DNA of 64,000 bases from assembly GCA_004802725.1 (NCBI GenBank), contig SGPM01000024.1:62001-126000 (forward strand), given 5' to 3'. Position 1 is the stretch's first letter. Every line of letters begins with the position of its first letter. The notes below the pieces were generated by a model, which was not told the origin of the DNA, did no database searches, and was given only the letters and a program-made list of their open reading frames with translations. A program made the position numbers and the translations under genes. Positions 60,306-64,000 of this stretch are shown in pieces. Source of the stretch: Antrodiella citrinella (Eukaryota; Basidiomycota; Agaricomycetes; Polyporales; Steccherinaceae).

Positions 60306-61361
60306 CTAGTTTCCGAAGTCTTGTAGGTAGTCAGTCACGGAATTTTTCAACTGCAAAGGTCATATAGTCGTCGGAATGTATCCTGCAACACAGCACGACA
60401 GAAAGACATACCGGCGGACTGAGGCCCTTGCCTTCAAAGTAGGCCATCACGAATTCTTGAGCTACCCAGTCATTGTGTAAGGCACCTAGGTCTCGCACAA
60501 TCAAGGTACGTGGTTGTTTCGGTTCAGGTGCTAGCAACAGAATATCCAGAGGAGTGTGCTTCGCTAAGGCGGTGTTGGGGAACATCGACTTGAATGATCG
60601 CAAGGGAGACTGAGCATCGGATTCCTCCTCTTGAGTGAGTAGACCGCGTTGTCGGCAAAGGACCATCCGAGCTTGAAGAGCACGCATAAAGCCATCCCTG
60701 AGGTGACTGTAGGAAGTGGACCGTGTCGGCACTTTTCGGCTTATCAGAGGTTGCGTGCGCTACGAGAGTGAACACACTCACCGATTCGGAACGCACAGGA
60801 AGTGTTCCGCACAATATGTTCAATCTTCTGCTCTGGTGTAGCAGACTTGGGTATCTGTGACATAGAGGAAGCAACTGTGTAGCCACGTGTAGACAACAGA
60901 ACTCACTTTCAAGTTTGGATTCTTCAGATCAGCATAGAAGCCAATAGAGTACACTTGTATGCCGAGGAATGAGACCGTGCGGACACCGACGCCGATGAGG
61001 GTGAAGTCCGGAAGAGGAGACTTGGATTGTACCCGCAACGTGTTTGGGAATGCGAGAGAAGTGGCGGGGTCAACTACATCATCACGTCTTAGGCAAGACT
61101 GTCTAAATAAGAACAAGAGAACAAACTTGTTGTATCGTCCTTCGCTTCTGGCGACGATGGGGCATCCAGGTGCACAGTTTCCGTCAGCGCAAACGCTGCA
61201 GTTAGAGCAAGAGCCGTTCCCCATAGTACCGGCTTCGATAGAGGTGATCGTGACCAATGAAGGCTGCGCCCAGAGCTATGGAGGGAGCGTCTGGAAGCGA
61301 CATTCTGTACACAATACGACCGAAATCCGCGTTGGAAAGCGAGTTGCAACAAGCGCAACAT
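60306..61361 (-). CDS. Aim18/Aim46-like chalcone-isomerase-fold mitochondrial protein
   Basis: The start at 61361 gives MLRLLQLAFQRGFRSYCVQN, an amphipathic presequence, then a short hydrophobic segment LWGTALALTAAFALTETVHL that could be a membrane anchor. The chalcone-isomerase-like domain has TLRVQSKSPLPDFTLIGVGV, RTVSFLGIQVYSIGFYADLK, and CALRIVPTRSTSYSHLRDGF followed by MRALQARMVLC. Then PLRSFKSMFPNTALAKHTPL, DILLLAPEPKQPRTLIVRDL, and WVAQEFVMAYFEGKGLSPPL, ending LQDFGN at 60306. In yeast, Aim18 and Aim46 are mitochondrial CHI-fold proteins without known enzyme activity. The order and spacing of segments match; the family call is good and the function is unresolved. Six or so introns. Confidence 0.8.
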
Positions 61362-61601
61362 GGTCAGGTCAGGAAGTTGGCGGCGGTGAACAAGAAAGCT
61401 AAGTGAACAGACGCCCATTAAGCGGAAAGCATGGGCGTCTGTTGTGTGGTGACGCAAGAATTTGTTAGACTGAAGGCGTGAATACAACGAGGATACGCGT
61501 CGTCCTCTTAACTTTGCTCTCCCTTGTATCTCTCCGGCCGCAGCTCCCGACACACTGATCGACGCGTCAGCTCCCTGGGACTCGTAATCCCCTCACGTTC
61601 G

Positions 61602-61609
61602 TATAAATA
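61602..61609 (+). promoter_or_regulatory. TATA box of BLM10 copy 2
   Basis: TATAAATA, 48 bases before the ATG at 61657, in the 295-base divergent region shared with the Aim18-like gene. It implies a very short 5' UTR. Copy 1 shows no comparable element, so the two BLM10 copies may be regulated differently. Confidence 0.5.
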
Positions 61610-61656
61610 CACATCCTAATCTCAAGGTGAACCCATTACTACACATCCCGGACACC

Positions 61657-64000
61657 ATGGACTCAAGCTCATTCTCGTCAGCTTTTGGCATAGATCTCTC
61701 ATCCCTCGGTCTTGACGCTGGTCAAGCCATGGAAGAAGATGACATCTCTCTNCCGGATTCCCCGGTCTTGGAGTCAGGCCAGTTGTCGCCAGGACAATCT
61801 GCAGATGAGAAGCAGCGAGCCACCCTCCAGACATACCTCGACTCCGTTCCGTACAAATGCGAGACCANCGAGGAAATGCACACAGTACTGGAGGATATTG
61901 TCGGCAAGATCGTGATATGTGCGCGCACGAAGAATTGGCTCGTGCTCGCTACTTGGGATGGCATGCTGCAGTGGTGCGTTATTTTGCTCTGGTCACACGA
62001 GGGTCGTATGTTGACCCAATTNTGCAACATAGCTGGCTGCTTCTTCGCTACCCTGTTCCCAAGAGTACGAGGGCTCGACTCGTCACCCTCTACTACGAAT
62101 TATGTCTTGTCCCCGGGCTAGAACCCCGAGTTATCCGAAGCTGGGCGGATATGCTGAATCGTCTTCTCTCAAACAAGCCGGATCAGAAACGCAAGCTTGA
62201 GATCAGTGACCTCGTCCTTCCTTGGGAGCCTCTTTGGNGAGCGTTACAGAAAGAGCTCTGGCCGAAGAAACGTCTACAGGAGACCTCGTAAGCTCATTTC
62301 ATCTNCTCCGTGAATACATCTAATCAATCAACGTAGACGGAATATGATCAACATACTGCTGTTTGTGGCGGAACACTGCAGCAGGTACTACCCTCCTTCT
62401 GAGATTCCTGACATGTTAGAGTCATTCGTCCCCATGATAACCAACGATGTGAGTCGACATTCCGCACTCCTGTACACGTCTAACTTATGATCACCNTTCA
62501 GACCATATTGACAATGGTGCCAGTCCTGACGTCATTCTTGCCGCCCACACATACACATCTCTACCTCCCCATGGTCTTCAAGCTTTGGGAGGCCTTCAAC
62601 TCGTCTGTCATCGATGATCGTTTCTTGGAAATGTGCGGTGATCTTTCCGAAGAGCACGTTGCTAGCAAANATGGAGATGCAGGGCCTGAAGGTGGCGCCG
62701 AACACAAGGATGTCGGCATTTGGAATCAAGCCGAGTGGACCGTTCTAGTGGGCAAGACACTTGCGTCAATGAGTATGTCTCCGAACTATAAGACATNATA
62801 TGTTACTGATATNGACACCTGGCAGATGTGCCTATCGGTGCAGTTAGGGTAAGGAACGATANTGGACAAGTTGTAGTGGAAACTCACGTGAACGTTTATA
62901 GGGCGCCAGTACGACNGCCGGGCACGCAGATAGCTTGGGAGACAAGCAGTCACTCAGGATTCGCAAGCAACATAGTCGATCCAGTAAGTTCAATAANNCG
63001 TGTAACTTAGTCTGCGTTAATGTCTTTCCATCCAGACTCACTCGCGAAGTTGTTCGTGTATTCGATGTCTCTGGACAACCCAGTTCGCGGAGAAGACACT
63101 TCTGAACCTAATGCCGGCTGTCTTGCCGGATCTCAAGCACTTGACTCCTTAGACAAACTGGTAACAAGCACAGAATCCTATTTTCATCCATCCAATGCTG
63201 GTCATTGGACAGTAGCGGTAAGCGATTTGTGCTCGTTTGCTACTGTCGCTGAATCCTTCATCAGTTGACTAGTTTCCTTCACCGTCTCACTGTCGAGTTC
63301 TGCAAGAGATGGAAAGAAGAGGAGCTCCCCAATTGCAAGACACCCGTAGTAAGTCAAAGACATGCCTTCACTGTAGTTTTATTCTCACGGAAACCTCAGA
63401 CACGTAGACTGACCCCCGCCATCAGGCGAGCGTTTGTCATCACGCTGCGAACGCCGGCACTCCTTGCTATGTTCGCGAAAGACCCCATCTCGTCGGCGTA
63501 TGCGCAAGGTGCCCTTCGTTCTATGGCGTTGCTGCTCCCTAATCTTGTCATGCCCGAACTCCTCGAGCGTGCTTATAACGGGCTGGAAGTCATTAACGAA
63601 ACGCATCGGACCACTACAGTGTTGACCATGCTATGCGCCGTTGCTGTCCCTCTGACTTCGGAGAAGATATGGCCCGCAGGTCAGAAGCACATCGTCCCTC
63701 TATTGGAGTTGTCTCTACCTGGTATCGACCTGGTATGTGTGCGAGTTGACACTCCACCTTGCATTCTCACTCACATACCATGTAGAACGACCCCATCAAG
63801 ACACTATGTGCCTCTATGTTCATCATCGGCGTTGGTCAGCATATCAAGTTTGGCGATTTGTCCATGCAGCAGGGCGGAGTTCCAATGTCTGACGATGCTC
63901 CACCAACCGAGCTCATGGATGTCGACAGCGACGGGACGAGGCTTCCCGACGGGACTGAAATGGGTGACACGTCGACTCTCAACATTGAAGAGGAGCGTGC
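61657..64000 (+). CDS. Proteasome activator BLM10/PA200, copy 2 (runs off the right edge)
   Basis: Second BLM10-type HEAT-repeat protein, same strand as copy 1 but clearly diverged. The start at 61657 gives MDSSSFSSAFGIDLSSLGLD, with a longer N-terminus than copy 1. Alignable segments include CWLLLRYPVPKSTRARLVTL (copy 1 YWMMLKYPIPKEKRIRLAIL), LVLPWEPLW (MRLPWKPLY), THTHLYLPMVFKLWEAFNSS, and GCLAGSQALDSLDKLVTSTE (YLAGCKALDSLAKFIASLEG). The window ends inside it near LPDGTEMGDTSTLNIEEER. Introns fall in equivalent places where I could compare, for example before the SLAKLFVYSM / ALARLIVYSM region. The first 1.3 kb holds 13 single N bases, some in coding sequence, so residues there are uncertain. 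Whether it keeps the C-terminal HbYX cannot be seen. Confidence 0.85.

Overview
This window is nuclear DNA of a filamentous fungus, most likely a mushroom-forming basidiomycete (Agaricomycotina). The evidence is dense protein-coding genes on both strands, many introns of about 45-70 nt, a nuclear gene for a complex I subunit with a mitochondrial presequence, a Chs5-type exomer protein, an Rpd3 histone deacetylase, a BTG/TOB-domain protein and BLM10 proteasome activators. I saw no tRNA, rRNA, transposon, CRISPR array or bacterial-type operon. Exon structures were read by eye from GT-AG (one GC-AG) borders and frame continuity, so internal borders are less certain than gene identities.

Layout. 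1-9.5 kb: a chromodomain protein running off the left edge (-), Mtc1-like protein (+), complex I 30 kDa subunit (-), SPF27/BCAS2 splicing factor (+), a Rex4-like protein whose exonuclease catalytic residues all look substituted (-), and biotin synthase (-). 9.5-15.6 kb: gene-poor, with a small uncharacterised protein and a BTG/TOB protein. 15.6-26 kb: ribosomal protein eS27, peroxisomal acyl-CoA thioesterase, XPA/Rad14, Rpd3, a DinB-like protein and succinyl-CoA ligase beta. 26-33 kb: a very large Pro/Ser-rich protein and a probable Rxt2-like Rpd3L subunit. 33-42 kb: a complete BLM10/PA200 gene. 42-54 kb: HIT-domain protein, TRAX, an uncharacterised membrane-anchored protein, a RING E3, Chs5, and a secreted repeat protein. 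54-61 kb: SGT1/ecdysoneless, V-ATPase subunit F, Tim21 and an Aim18-like chalcone-isomerase-fold protein. 61.7 kb to the right edge: the first part of a second, divergent BLM10 paralogue in a stretch containing scattered Ns.

Most genes are single-function housekeeping genes with no operon logic. Several share cellular themes: mitochondrion (Ndufs3, BioB, LSC2, Tim21, Aim18), chromatin and genome upkeep (chromodomain protein, Rpd3, Rxt2-like, XPA, Mtc1), and the proteasome/ubiquitin system (two BLM10s, a RING E3). The most unusual items are the secreted modular protein at 52.4-54.2 kb (seven repeat modules separated by phase-1 introns, three with dibasic Kex2-like sites before a Y-[DN]-x-Y-T motif), the linked pair of divergent BLM10 genes, and the Rex4-like pseudo-exonuclease.
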